From Campylobacterales bacterium (lineage in GTDB: Bacteria; Campylobacterota; Campylobacteria; Campylobacterales; Sulfurospirillaceae), in the NCBI GenBank assembly GCA_024280575.1, contig JAJRPV010000021.1:1-49847 (forward strand): a stretch of 49,847 nt of DNA, given 5' to 3'. The translations under genes were made by a program, and so were the position numbers. The notes below the pieces were generated by a model. That model ran no database searches. It saw nothing but the letters and a program-made list of their open reading frames with translations, and had not been told where the DNA came from. Below, piece after piece: positions 8,516 to 17,115 of this stretch (the first letter of the stretch is position 1; each line of letters begins with the position of its first letter).

Positions 8516-9607
8516 TTAAATTTTAAATCCACTAATTCCCAGACCAAAACCATCACTCAACTCAATATTTGAAGAAACAAATTTTACTCCACCAATTATA
8601 GGCGAACTTTTGCATAAAACAGGAGCATCCAAATCAAGCATGGTTATCGTATCACTTCTTACACTCGCTACATGTACAGCTGCTCCCACACTGATAGCGC
8701 CTTCGAGCATACAGCCTATCATACACTTTACGCCATAGATTTTGCATATATCTGCGATTAGCATAGCTTTTGATATGCCGCCACATTTATCTAATTTTAT
8801 ATTTACAAAATCAACTGCTTCTTCTTCTAAAATTTTTATAGCGTCTTTTGGAGAAAAAACACTTTCATCAGCAAGCAATGGTATGGAAGTTCTGTTTTTT
8901 ATATATTTTAAACCTTTCAAATCACCTTTTTTTACAGGTTGCTCTATCAACTCAATCGCTATTTCTTTATCTTCAATCGCAGTTAAAAATTTCACGCTCT
9001 CTTTTGGCGTCCATCCTTGATTTGCATCTAACTTTATAGATATGTCGCTTGGAATAGCATTAGAGATAGCTTCAATTCTGTCAATATCTTCTCTATAATC
9101 ACTTCCTAATTTTACCTTTAGAGATCTGTATCCACCTTGCGCTGCTTCAAGCGAGTCTTTAACCATCATATCTTTTTCATTTAAACTAATCGTTATACCG
9201 GTTTTAAAATTTTTTTTACTACCTCCGAGCATTTTGTAAAGTGGAGTTTTAAGATTTTGTGCAAATATATCATACAAGGCAATCTCTAAAGCTGATTTTG
9301 CGCTAAAATTCTTATCTACTGAGTTATGGATAATTTCCAGCAATTCGTTAAAATTTAATACAGACTTGCCCATCAAGTTTCTTTTTATCAATTTTATAGC
9401 TTCAAGTATTGATTCTCTTGAATCCCCTGTAACTGCAAAAGTCGGTGCTGTTTCACCATATCCTGTGATTCCGCATTTTGTTTCGATTCTTAAAATTATA
9501 GTTTCAAGTTCATATACGCTTCTAAGAGCTGTTTTAAATGGCTTGATAAGAGGAATTTTTATAACATTAACTTCTATTTCGTTTATATTCATTACTTTTA
9601 TACTCAT
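8516..9607 (-). CDS. L-Ala-D/L-Glu-type dipeptide epimerase, enolase superfamily
   Basis: 363 residues (358 if the ATG at 9592 is used). Enolase-superfamily marks are the KVKLGS catalytic lysine region, metal ligands in KLDANQGW, LIEQP and LADESVF, and FVNIKLDKCGGI near the C-terminus. Together they fit the dipeptide epimerase (YkfB/YcjG) group, which epimerises L-Ala-D-Glu from murein peptides for catabolism. It is divergent from a dipeptide ABC transporter, which supports a peptide-recycling role. A near-perfect 24-bp palindrome overlaps the upstream start codon, so the second ATG may be the true start. Confidence 0.85.
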   Translation of the reverse strand: MSIKVMNINEIEVNVIKIPLIKPFKTALRSVYELETIILRIETKCGITGYGETAPTFAVTGDSRESILEAIKLIKRNLMGKSVLNFNELLEIIHNSVDKNFSAKSALEIALYDIFAQNLKTPLYKMLGGSKKNFKTGITISLNEKDMMVKDSLEAAQGGYRSLKVKLGSDYREDIDRIEAISNAIPSDISIKLDANQGWTPKESVKFLTAIEDKEIAIELIEQPVKKGDLKGLKYIKNRTSIPLLADESVFSPKDAIKILEEEAVDFVNIKLDKCGGISKAMLIADICKIYGVKCMIGCMLEGAISVGAAVHVASVRSDTITMLDLDAPVLCKSSPIIGGVKFVSSNIELSDGFGLGISGFKI

Positions 9608-9629
9608 TTCTACTAATATTGGTAGAAAT
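9606..9629. promoter_or_regulatory. 24-bp palindrome between epimerase and peptide transporter
   Basis: Arms ATTTCTAC (9606-9613) and GTAGAAAT (9622-9629) flank a centre that is itself symmetric except for one pair. It lies at the 5' end of the epimerase gene and about 90 bases before dppA, so it could be a repressor operator serving both divergent units. No cognate regulator gene is visible nearby. Confidence 0.45.
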
Positions 9630-9720
9630 TATACCAAATTATTCACTTAAACCACTATTTTAAGCAATAAAAAATGAAACTTTGATACAATTATTAAGAA
9701 TAAAAAAATGGAGGTAAAAC

Positions 9721-11313
9721 ATGAGAAAATTACTCATAACAGTTTTGTTGTTTGCAACAACTTTGATGTATGCTGCGCCAAAGTATGGCGGAGTTTTGGT
9801 ATTTGGAAGAAGTGGGGATTCAGTTTCTATTGATCCTGCACATGTAACAGACGGGGAAAGCTTTTATGCTTCAACTCAGGTGTATAATACTTTGGTGCAA
9901 TTCAAAAATGGAACAACTACCATGGAGCCGGGACTTGCTACATCTTGGGATGTTGCAAAAGATGGTTTAACATATACCTTTCATTTAAGAAAAGGTGTAT
10001 ATTTTCATCCAACAAAATATTATAAAAAAAGAAACGAATTTACAGCCGATGATGTTGTTTTTTCTTTAAAAAGACAATTTGACAAAACAAATCCATACAA
10101 TAAATTAGGTGGTTCATATAAATATTGGGCTGCAATGAACATGGACAAAATTGTTAAAGATGTTGTAAAAGTAGATAAATATACAGTAAAAATTACATTG
10201 CAAAAACCAGAAGCTCCATTTTTATCAAATATGGCTATGGACTTTGCATCAATCTTATCAAAAACATATGCTATGGATTTGTTAAAAGAAGGTAAATCCG
10301 ATAGACTTGCAAGATACCCCGTAGGAACCGGTCCTTTTGTTTTGGTTAAATGGGTTAAAGACGACAAGATGATTTTTACGGCAAATGAGAACTATTGGGA
10401 GGGCAAACCTTATATTAAAAAACTTATCCTAAAAGTTATCACAAGTTCTTCTGTTAGAGCAGCTGAATTAAAAGTTGGCTCAATCCATGTTATGGATTTT
10501 CCAAATCCAGAAGAAATCGCAGGACTTGATGCAAATCCAAATATAAAGCTTGTAAAACAAGAAGGTTTAAATGTGGGCTATCTTGCACTTGACCAAGTAA
10601 AATTTGCTCCTTTTAGAGATGTTAGAGTAAGAAGAGCTATCAACTATGCCATCAATAAAGAAGCTATAGTAAAAGCCATATATGCAGGTTTTGGAAGACC
10701 TGCTTACACTCCGATACCTCCTACAATGTGGAGCTATAATCCAAATGTTACAAAATATAAATACAATCCTGAAAAAGCAAAACAACTTTTAAAAGAAGCC
10801 GGTTATCCGAAACTTTCATTTGAACTCTGGGCAATGCCAGTGGCTCGTCCATATATGCCAAATGCAAGAAAAGTTGCAGAAGCTATGCAGGCAGACCTTG
10901 CAAAAGTTGGAGTTACGACTAAGATTGTATCTTATGATTGGGGAACTTACCTTGATAAAGGAAGACACTATTTAGACGACTCATGTCTTCTAGGATGGAC
11001 TGGTGACAATGGTGATCCTGATAACTTCTTGGATGTTCTTTTAACTTCTCATTCTGCCAAAATTCCAACTCAAAATAGAGCTGGATGGAAAAATCCTGAG
11101 TTTGATGCTCTTGTAGCAAAAGCAAAAATAACAACAGATGTAAAAGAGAGAACAAAACTCTATATGAAAGCTCAAGAGATTTTTGCAGAGCAAGTTCCTT
11201 GGGTAACTATTGCAAACTCTTTAGTTGTTGAGCCTATCAGAAAAAGTGTTATGAATTTTAAACTTGACCCTATGGGTAAAAGAAGATTCAATAAAGTTTG
11301 GTTTGATAAATAA
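9721..11313 (+). CDS. dppA: periplasmic peptide-binding protein of an ABC transporter (SBP family 5)
   Basis: 530 residues with a cleavable signal peptide (MRKLLITVLLFATTLMYAAP) and the family-5 solute-binding fold. Seen: YGGVLVFGRSGDSVSIDPAH, the YPVGTGPFVLVKW signature near residue 200, and VRVRRAINYAINKEAIVKA near 305. It captures di/oligopeptides in the periplasm and hands them to DppBC. A strong ribosome-binding site (GGAGG) sits 6 bases before the ATG, and a hairpin after the stop separates it from dppB, as expected for a highly expressed binding protein. Substrate assignment to dipeptides rests on neighbours and family only. Confidence 0.9.
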   Translation: MRKLLITVLLFATTLMYAAPKYGGVLVFGRSGDSVSIDPAHVTDGESFYASTQVYNTLVQFKNGTTTMEPGLATSWDVAKDGLTYTFHLRKGVYFHPTKYYKKRNEFTADDVVFSLKRQFDKTNPYNKLGGSYKYWAAMNMDKIVKDVVKVDKYTVKITLQKPEAPFLSNMAMDFASILSKTYAMDLLKEGKSDRLARYPVGTGPFVLVKWVKDDKMIFTANENYWEGKPYIKKLILKVITSSSVRAAELKVGSIHVMDFPNPEEIAGLDANPNIKLVKQEGLNVGYLALDQVKFAPFRDVRVRRAINYAINKEAIVKAIYAGFGRPAYTPIPPTMWSYNPNVTKYKYNPEKAKQLLKEAGYPKLSFELWAMPVARPYMPNARKVAEAMQADLAKVGVTTKIVSYDWGTYLDKGRHYLDDSCLLGWTGDNGDPDNFLDVLLTSHSAKIPTQNRAGWKNPEFDALVAKAKITTDVKERTKLYMKAQEIFAEQVPWVTIANSLVVEPIRKSVMNFKLDPMGKRRFNKVWFDK

Positions 11314-11324
11314 CAAACCTCAAT

Positions 11325-11356
11325 GCATAAAGGAGAGAACCTTCTCTCCTTTATGC
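11325..11356 (+). terminator. dppA-dppB intercistronic stem-loop
   Basis: A perfect 15-bp inverted repeat: GCATAAAGGAGAGAA (11325-11339) and TTCTCTCCTTTATGC (11342-11356) with a two-base gap. No strong T-run follows, so it is more likely a partial terminator or 3' stabiliser that raises dppA mRNA over dppBCDF than a full stop. Confidence 0.7.
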
Positions 11357-11426
11357 TCTTATAACTTTTCAAAACAATTTTTTACATTTTTTTTAAAAGT
11401 TATAAAAAATAGATTTAGGAGTATTT

Positions 11427-12431
11427 TTGTTTTCTTACATTGTTAAAAGACTGCTTTGGACAATCCCCACAATTTTTGGCGTTACACTACTTGTTTTCTC
11501 TATGGTTCATCTTACCCCCGGAGATCCCGCTGTTGCACTTTTGGGTGATAAAGCAAACAAACAATCAATCGCTGATCTTAGGGCCCAATTAGGGCTTGAT
11601 AAACCGCTTTACGAGCAGTACTTCATCTATATAAAAAATCTCTCACATGGAGATTTTGGAAAATCAGCAAATAGCAATGAAGAGGTTATGACTGAATTTA
11701 AAGATCGTTTTCCTGCGACTGTTGAACTCTCTCTTGTTGCTATGTTTTTTGCTGTATTTCTAGGTATCGGTGCCGGAATCATTTCGGCTGTTAAGAGATA
11801 TTCAATATTTGATTACGGAAGTATGTTTGGGGCACTTGCCGGAGTATCGATGCCCGTGTTTTGGCTGGGGCTTGTGCTGATATACTTTTTCTCGGTCAAA
11901 CTCGGATGGCTTCCTGTTGCAGGAAGACTTGGATATGAATTTGACATAGACCATGTTACAGGCTTTTATCTTATTGATTCATTACTCACAGACAATATTC
12001 CGGCTTTTTGGGATGCTCTAAGGCATCTTATACTGCCTGCCATTGCGCTTGGCACTATACCTATGGCAATCATAGCCAGGATGACAAGAAGCAGCATGAT
12101 AGAAGTTATGAAAGAAGAGTACATAAAAACAGCCCGAGCAAAAGGATGTTCCAGATTTCAGGTTATATTTATACACGCACTAAGAAACGCTATGATGCCA
12201 GTTGTGACGATTATAGGCTTGATGCTAGGAAGCTTATTTGCCGGAGCCATCTTAACCGAAACTACATTTTCATGGCCTGGAATCGGAAAATGGCTTGTCA
12301 ATGCCGTCTATCAAAGAGATTTTCCTGTAATCCAATCAACAACCCTGATAATTGCCATCATCTTTATAATCGTAAATCTAATCGTTGATTTGCTTTATGC
12401 TTTTATAAATCCCAAAATCAGGTTGAACTAA
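11427..12431 (+). CDS. dppB: peptide ABC transporter permease
   Basis: 334 residues with six predicted membrane spans. The N-terminus YIVKRLLWTIPTIFGVTLLV and the EAA loop (MIEVMKEEYIKTARAKGCS) are typical of DppB/GsiC permeases. The start is TTG at 11427, supported by AGGAG at 11417-11421. Its stop overlaps the dppC start by one base (TAATG). It forms the inner-membrane channel with DppC. Confidence 0.92.
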   Translation: MFSYIVKRLLWTIPTIFGVTLLVFSMVHLTPGDPAVALLGDKANKQSIADLRAQLGLDKPLYEQYFIYIKNLSHGDFGKSANSNEEVMTEFKDRFPATVELSLVAMFFAVFLGIGAGIISAVKRYSIFDYGSMFGALAGVSMPVFWLGLVLIYFFSVKLGWLPVAGRLGYEFDIDHVTGFYLIDSLLTDNIPAFWDALRHLILPAIALGTIPMAIIARMTRSSMIEVMKEEYIKTARAKGCSRFQVIFIHALRNAMMPVVTIIGLMLGSLFAGAILTETTFSWPGIGKWLVNAVYQRDFPVIQSTTLIIAIIFIIVNLIVDLLYAFINPKIRLN

Positions 12432-13291
12432 TGGAAAATTTTTTAGATTTTATAAAACAATACAAAAAAAACAGAGCTGCTGTCGTTGGCTTTGTTGTAG
12501 TCGTAATAATCTTAAGTATGGCGATATTCGCTCCTTATATGACGCCTTATATGCCCGATAGTCAAAATTTGGCAGATAGACTAATACCGCCTATGTGGGA
12601 TGCAAAAGGAGTCAGTAGCCATGTTTTAGGAACAGATGATTTTGGAAGAGACTTGCTTACGAGAATTATTTTTGGCTCTAGAATATCTTTGATGGTTGGA
12701 GCAATTTCTGTTGGCGTCTCTTTGTCATTTGGCTTGGTTATGGGTATAGTTGCTGCATATTTTGGCGGAAAGACTGATCTTTTTATCATGAGAATTGTAG
12801 ATATCATGCTCTCTATCCCTGCGATTCTTTTAGCTATCGTTATAGTTTCTATTCTTGGTCCTAGCCTATCTAGTGCGATGACCGCCATAGGCATAGTTGG
12901 AATTCCGACTTATGCCAGAATAGTCAGATCTTCTGTTTTAGCCGAAAGAGAAAAAGAGTATGTAATAGCCAGCCGCATAAACGGCTCTTCAAATATGAGA
13001 TTAATGTTCGCAGTTATCCTTCCAAACTGTGCTAGTCCTATAATTGTGCAAGCTACTATGGGTTTTGCTTCTGCTGTTCTAGAGGCTGCCGGACTTAGCT
13101 TCTTAGGTCTTGGTGCTCAGCCACCTACTCCCGAATGGGGTGCGATGCTTAGTGATTCCTTGCAATTTATCACGACTGCATCTTGGATGATATTTTATCC
13201 CGGTGTTGCTATATTTTTGACAGTTCTCAGCTTCAACCTTATGGGTGATGGGCTTATGGATGTTTTAGATCTAAAGTTGAAGGATAAATGA
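12431..13291 (+). CDS. dppC: peptide ABC transporter permease
   Basis: 286 residues. The LGTDDFGRDLLTRIIFGSRISL motif is diagnostic of DppC/OppC, and the EAA loop EREKEYVIASRINGSSNMRL follows. About six membrane spans. It overlaps dppB by one base and dppD by four (ATGA), so translation is coupled along the unit. Confidence 0.92.
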   Translation: MENFLDFIKQYKKNRAAVVGFVVVVIILSMAIFAPYMTPYMPDSQNLADRLIPPMWDAKGVSSHVLGTDDFGRDLLTRIIFGSRISLMVGAISVGVSLSFGLVMGIVAAYFGGKTDLFIMRIVDIMLSIPAILLAIVIVSILGPSLSSAMTAIGIVGIPTYARIVRSSVLAEREKEYVIASRINGSSNMRLMFAVILPNCASPIIVQATMGFASAVLEAAGLSFLGLGAQPPTPEWGAMLSDSLQFITTASWMIFYPGVAIFLTVLSFNLMGDGLMDVLDLKLKDK

Positions 13292-14151
13292 TGTTACTAT
13301 CTGTAAAAAATCTAAAAACATATTTTTATTCTGATGCTGGAGTAAACAAGGCTGTTGATGATGTAAGTTTTGATATACCTAGAGGGAAAACTGTCTGTAT
13401 CGTTGGAGAAAGTGGCAGTGGGAAAAGCATAACTTCTCTATCGATTATGAGATTAATCGATCACCCAGGAGAGATTGAAAGTGGGGAGATAATCTTTGAA
13501 GATCGTAACCTTTTAAAATTAAGCGATGCGCAAATGAGAAAAGTCAGAGGGAAAGATATATCCATGATATTTCAAGAGCCGATGACTTCACTTAATCCTT
13601 CATATACAGTCGGCTATCAAATAGATGAAGCACTGAGACTTCACCAGAAACAACTCAATAAAAAACAAAGATTTGAAAAAGTCGTAGAATCTCTAGAATT
13701 AGTTGGAATACACAATCCAAGGGAAAAATACGGAGAATACCCCTTTAAATTAAGTGGTGGACAAAGACAAAGAGTGATGATAGCAATCGCCATGGCATGT
13801 GAACCCAAGATGCTGATAGCAGATGAACCGACAACGGCTCTTGATGTTACTATTCAGGCTCAGGTATTGGATCTCATGAAAGATTTACAAGAGAAAAAAG
13901 GAACTTCTATACTTTTTATCACGCATGATTTGGGTGTTGTATATCAAATCGCCGATGAAGTTGTTGTGATGTATAAAGGAAATATAGTTGAAAAGGCAAG
14001 TGCCGAGGAGATTTTCAAAGATCCTAGACATCCTTACACCAAAGCTCTTTTACACTCTATTCCAATTCCTGGCGTAACGCCCAGAAAATCCAGGCTTGAT
14101 ACTGTTGATGAGAATGTTGATTATCTCTCTTTTCCGAAGGAGATTAGATGA
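13288..14151 (+). CDS. dppD: peptide ABC transporter ATPase
   Basis: 287 residues. Walker A GESGSGKS near residue 39, ABC signature LSGGQRQRVMIAIAMA, Walker B MLIADEPTTALD, and switch histidine ITHDLG. The C-terminal oligo/dipeptide-transporter extension (HPYTKALLHSIPIPG) is present; the usual Fe-S cysteines of this tail are absent. It overlaps dppC and dppF by four bases each. Confidence 0.92.
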   Translation: MMLLSVKNLKTYFYSDAGVNKAVDDVSFDIPRGKTVCIVGESGSGKSITSLSIMRLIDHPGEIESGEIIFEDRNLLKLSDAQMRKVRGKDISMIFQEPMTSLNPSYTVGYQIDEALRLHQKQLNKKQRFEKVVESLELVGIHNPREKYGEYPFKLSGGQRQRVMIAIAMACEPKMLIADEPTTALDVTIQAQVLDLMKDLQEKKGTSILFITHDLGVVYQIADEVVVMYKGNIVEKASAEEIFKDPRHPYTKALLHSIPIPGVTPRKSRLDTVDENVDYLSFPKEIR

Positions 14152-14939
14152 GTGAAATTATTTATGAAATAAAAGATTTAAAAAAATACTATGAGATTAA
14201 TCTCGGACTTTTCAAAAAACCTAAAATAATAAAAGCTGTTAATGGCATATCTTTTAATGTAAAAAAAGGCGAAATATTGAGTTTGGTAGGCGAGAGCGGT
14301 TGTGGAAAATCAACCACGGCAAAACTAATCTTAAAAATAGAAGAACCAACTGGTGGAGAGATACTATTTGAAGGGAAAGATATCACTAAGTTCAAAGGCC
14401 ATGAGCTTGAAGAGTACAGAAAAAAAGTACAAATAATCTTTCAATACCCGTACTCTTCACTGAATCCAAGATGGAAAGTAGGAAAAATTATCGGTGAACC
14501 TCTAAAATTAAATACAAATATGAGCAAAAAAGAGATAAAAGAGAGAGTTTTATATTTGATGGAAAAAGTTGGTATGCACCCTGACTGGTATGAAAGATAT
14601 CCTCATCAATTTTCAGGTGGACAGAGGCAAAGGATTGGGATTGCCAGAGCATTGGCACTAAATCCGGAGATAATTGTTTGCGATGAACCCGTAAGTGCGC
14701 TTGATGTTTCAATACAGGCTCAAGTTCTAAATTTATTGCTTGATCTTCAAGAAGAATTTAATTTAACTTACATATTTATTTCGCACGATTTAAGTGTTGT
14801 TGAGCATATTTCTGATAGAATTGTCGTGATGTATTTTGGAGATATAGTAGAGCTTAAGAGTGTAGATAATTTATTCACTAATCCTGAGGCTGATTACACC
14901 AAAAAACTCCTTAGTGCAATTCCAACCATAAAGGACTAA
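14148..14939 (+). CDS. dppF: peptide ABC transporter ATPase, second subunit
   Basis: 263 residues. Walker A GESGCGKST, Q-loop IIFQYPYSSLNPRWKVG, signature FSGGQRQRIGIARALA, Walker B IIVCDEPVSALDVS and ISHDLS are all intact. It is somewhat shorter than the 320-330 residues common for DppF because the C-terminal extension is trimmed. It pairs with DppD to drive transport. Six bases separate it from the next gene, so the two downstream genes are probably cotranscribed. Confidence 0.92.
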   Translation: MSEIIYEIKDLKKYYEINLGLFKKPKIIKAVNGISFNVKKGEILSLVGESGCGKSTTAKLILKIEEPTGGEILFEGKDITKFKGHELEEYRKKVQIIFQYPYSSLNPRWKVGKIIGEPLKLNTNMSKKEIKERVLYLMEKVGMHPDWYERYPHQFSGGQRQRIGIARALALNPEIIVCDEPVSALDVSIQAQVLNLLLDLQEEFNLTYIFISHDLSVVEHISDRIVVMYFGDIVELKSVDNLFTNPEADYTKKLLSAIPTIKD

Positions 14940-14945
14940 AATACT

Positions 14946-15878
14946 ATGCAAGAGTCACTGGAAAAAGAAAATATTTTGTCTTATCTTCTCAACTATACAG
15001 AATGGGGAATTTTTATAAAAAGATTTTTTCTACTTATCATTTTAGCAATAATTCTGTTTGTCCTCTGGTTTTTCCCAATAAGCCTTATAGTTGCACCATT
15101 TTACAGCATAACTACAGACAAAGTGCCTGTTATTAAAACTTATAAAGACATAGTCGGCAAAACAACAACGGATGCCCTGAAAAGCGGATTACAAAATTTG
15201 CTAGATGAGGGATTGGTAACAAATTTTGTAGGTGTTCGAACATGGATAGATAACAAGTATTATGAACAAGTTGGTGAAATAGAGATGTATCGAATCGGTC
15301 TATATACACTTGAAAACAATCTTGCTAGAAACAGGGGAACAGGTGGAGCAAATGAGCATATAGTGCAAGCAAGATCTGATGTCTATGCTGATTTTAGAAT
15401 TCCTATGTTTACAAGCTACAGCACTAGAGTCAAAGAAGCGATATCAAATATCAATATATACCTAAAGCAACTAAAAGAAGATAAAAACAAGAGTATGGCA
15501 AAAAAGAGAGCTGTTTTTATAGTCAACTCTGATAATCTGGCCGTTGCACTTGATAGACTCAAGCAACAACTTCAAACCAATTTGATGCTAAAAACAACTT
15601 TCACTACTCAAGATGACAAGTTTTACAGAATAAAAGGAAATTTAATAGCCATGTATTACATCTTAAAGGGAATCGAATACGATTTTAAGAGTAAAATGGT
15701 GGACAAAACCTCTTATGAAGAAAACTTTGTACCTATGATGGATTTGCTCAAGCAAGCCATAGCTCAAAATCATATAGTAGTTTTAGAATCACTTGGACAC
15801 TTGTCAAAACTTGTAAAAGATGCAAGCTTGATTTCACAAAAACTGGCAGAGTTAAGAGATAAATTGAGGAACGGATAA
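14946..15878 (+). CDS. DUF2333-like inner-membrane protein
   Basis: 310 residues with one strong membrane segment near residues 27-54 and a long soluble, largely helical region. Segments such as TTDALKSGLQNLLDEGLV and GEIEMYRIGLYTLENNLARN, followed by a ribbon of DVYADFRIP, resemble the uncharacterised DUF2333 family; this is a memory-based match, not a search. The gene is wedged between dppF and the SelW-like gene with tight spacing (6 bases; 1-base overlap TAATG), so it probably shares their transcript. Function unknown. Confidence 0.6.
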   Translation: MQESLEKENILSYLLNYTEWGIFIKRFFLLIILAIILFVLWFFPISLIVAPFYSITTDKVPVIKTYKDIVGKTTTDALKSGLQNLLDEGLVTNFVGVRTWIDNKYYEQVGEIEMYRIGLYTLENNLARNRGTGGANEHIVQARSDVYADFRIPMFTSYSTRVKEAISNINIYLKQLKEDKNKSMAKKRAVFIVNSDNLAVALDRLKQQLQTNLMLKTTFTTQDDKFYRIKGNLIAMYYILKGIEYDFKSKMVDKTSYEENFVPMMDLLKQAIAQNHIVVLESLGHLSKLVKDASLISQKLAELRDKLRNG

Positions 15879-16120
15879 TGGATATAATCATAGCATACTG
15901 CGTTGTTTGAAACTATTTGCCAAGAGCTTCCCGTGCGGAAGAAGAGATAAAAACAGCATTTAGTGATGCAAAAGTAACACTAATTCCAGGAGAGAGAGGT
16001 GCTTTTGAAGTGAGCTTAAATGGAAAATTAATCTTTTCAAAACTTTATAAAGTAGGGGCTTTAGTAGAGAGATTTCCAGACCCAGGCGAATTGATAAAAT
16101 TTATAAAAAGAGAGATATAG
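15878..16120 (+). CDS. SelW/Rdx-family selenoprotein (in-frame UGA read as selenocysteine)
   Basis: Starting at the ATG at 15878, 80 codons read MDIIIAYCVV-U-NYLPRASR and on to the TAG at 16118-16120. The TGA at 15908-15910 falls exactly at the second redox position of the CxxC/CxxU motif (Cys8, Sec11) of the SelW/Rdx thioredoxin-like family. The family-typical NYLPRA follows the motif, and PGERGAFEVSLNGKLIFSK and FPDPGELIKFIKREI complete the fold. Conventional gene calling would begin at about 15917 and miss the active site. A hairpin lies 16 nt after the UGA. It is the last gene of the dpp transcript. Likely a small cytoplasmic redox protein. Confidence 0.88.
15908..15941 (+). promoter_or_regulatory. 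UGA plus candidate bacterial SECIS hairpin
   Basis: After TGA at 15908-15910, a 16-nt spacer leads to CTTCC (15927-15931), loop CGTGC, and GGAAG (15937-15941). The distance and the GU-containing small apical loop fit bacterial SECIS elements recognised by SelB. The selA/B/C/D genes are not in this window. Confidence 0.6.
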
Positions 16121-16141
16121 CTGTCTTTCAAAATTAATAAC

Positions 16142-16155
16142 TGACCTTATGGTCA
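16142..16155. repeat. small hairpin in the gap before galU
   Basis: TGACC-TTAT-GGTCA lies between the selenoprotein gene and galU. The 12-mer TAACTGACCTTA here (16138 region) recurs upstream of dapD near 29511. It may be a weak terminator or part of a promoter-region signal; nothing more can be supported. Confidence 0.3.
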
Positions 16156-16222
16156 AGTACTTAATATAAACTATATTTGGACGATATAGTTAAAAACTAT
16201 CAATAATAATTAAGGAATTACT

Positions 16223-17059
16223 ATGCTTCAAAGATGCTTATTTCCAGCTGCAGGATATGGCACAAGATTTTTACCCGCAACAAAAGCGATGCCAAAAGAA
16301 ATGCTACCCATACTGACAAAACCTCTCATCCAATATGGAGTTGAGGAAGCGATGGAGGCAGGATGTAGTGTCATGGCAATCATAACAGGAAGAGGGAAAA
16401 GAGCCATAACAGATCATTTCGATATATCTTATGAACTCGAACACCAGATTGACGGCACATCAAAAGAATCTCTTTTAGATAGCATTAGAGAGATACTAAA
16501 CAAATGCACCTTTACTTATACTCGTCAAAATGAGATGAATGGACTTGGCGACGCGATTTACAAAGGCAGAGTGCTGGTTGGTGAAAAATACCCTTATGGC
16601 GTTATTCTCGCAGATGATCTTTGTATAAATCAAGATGGAGACGGCGTTCTGACACAAATGGCAAAACTGTATCAAAAATACAAATGTTGCATAGTGGCAA
16701 TCATGGAAGTACCGCATGAAGATGTGCATAAATATGGAGTTATAGAGGGCAAAGAGCTTGAAGATGGTGTCTATATGGTATCGAATATGGTTGAAAAACC
16801 AGATAATGACAAGGCACCAAGCAATATGGCAGTCATCGGCAGATATATCTTAACTCCTGATATTTTCCCTATTCTTAAAACAGTAAAAGCCGGTAAAAAC
16901 GGTGAGATACAAATCACGGATGCCCTTTGCAAAATGGCTGAAAAAGGCATGGTTATCGCTTATAAATTTAAAGGCAAAAGATTTGATTGTGGAAGTATAG
17001 ATGGTTTTGTAGAAGCCACAAACTATTTTTACAATCTAGAAAAAGAGACAAATAAATAA
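16223..17059 (+). CDS. galU: UTP-glucose-1-phosphate uridylyltransferase
   Basis: 278 residues, normal for GalU. The N-terminal nucleotide-binding signature FPAAGYGTRFLPATKAMPKE is intact, as are VEEAMEAGC, GVILADDLCIN and the lysine of MVEKPDN. It makes UDP-glucose for lipopolysaccharide and other surface glycans in the cytoplasm. It has its own upstream gap of about 100 bases and a downstream bidirectional terminator, so it is probably monocistronic. Confidence 0.95.
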   Translation: MLQRCLFPAAGYGTRFLPATKAMPKEMLPILTKPLIQYGVEEAMEAGCSVMAIITGRGKRAITDHFDISYELEHQIDGTSKESLLDSIREILNKCTFTYTRQNEMNGLGDAIYKGRVLVGEKYPYGVILADDLCINQDGDGVLTQMAKLYQKYKCCIVAIMEVPHEDVHKYGVIEGKELEDGVYMVSNMVEKPDNDKAPSNMAVIGRYILTPDIFPILKTVKAGKNGEIQITDALCKMAEKGMVIAYKFKGKRFDCGSIDGFVEATNYFYNLEKETNK

Positions 17060-17066
17060 TCAACTA

Positions 17067-17105
17067 TTGAAGTTTTTAGATTTTATTTAAATCCAAAAAC
17101 TTCAA
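17067..17105. terminator. bidirectional terminator between galU and the ABC-F gene
   Basis: Outer arms TTGAAGTTTTT (17067-17077) and AAAAACTTCAA (17095-17105), inner arms GATTT and AAATC, with a single mismatch between them. The A/T-rich stem serves both convergent genes, galU (+) and ybiT-like (-). Confidence 0.75.
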
Positions 17106-17115
17106 TCTCTACTAT

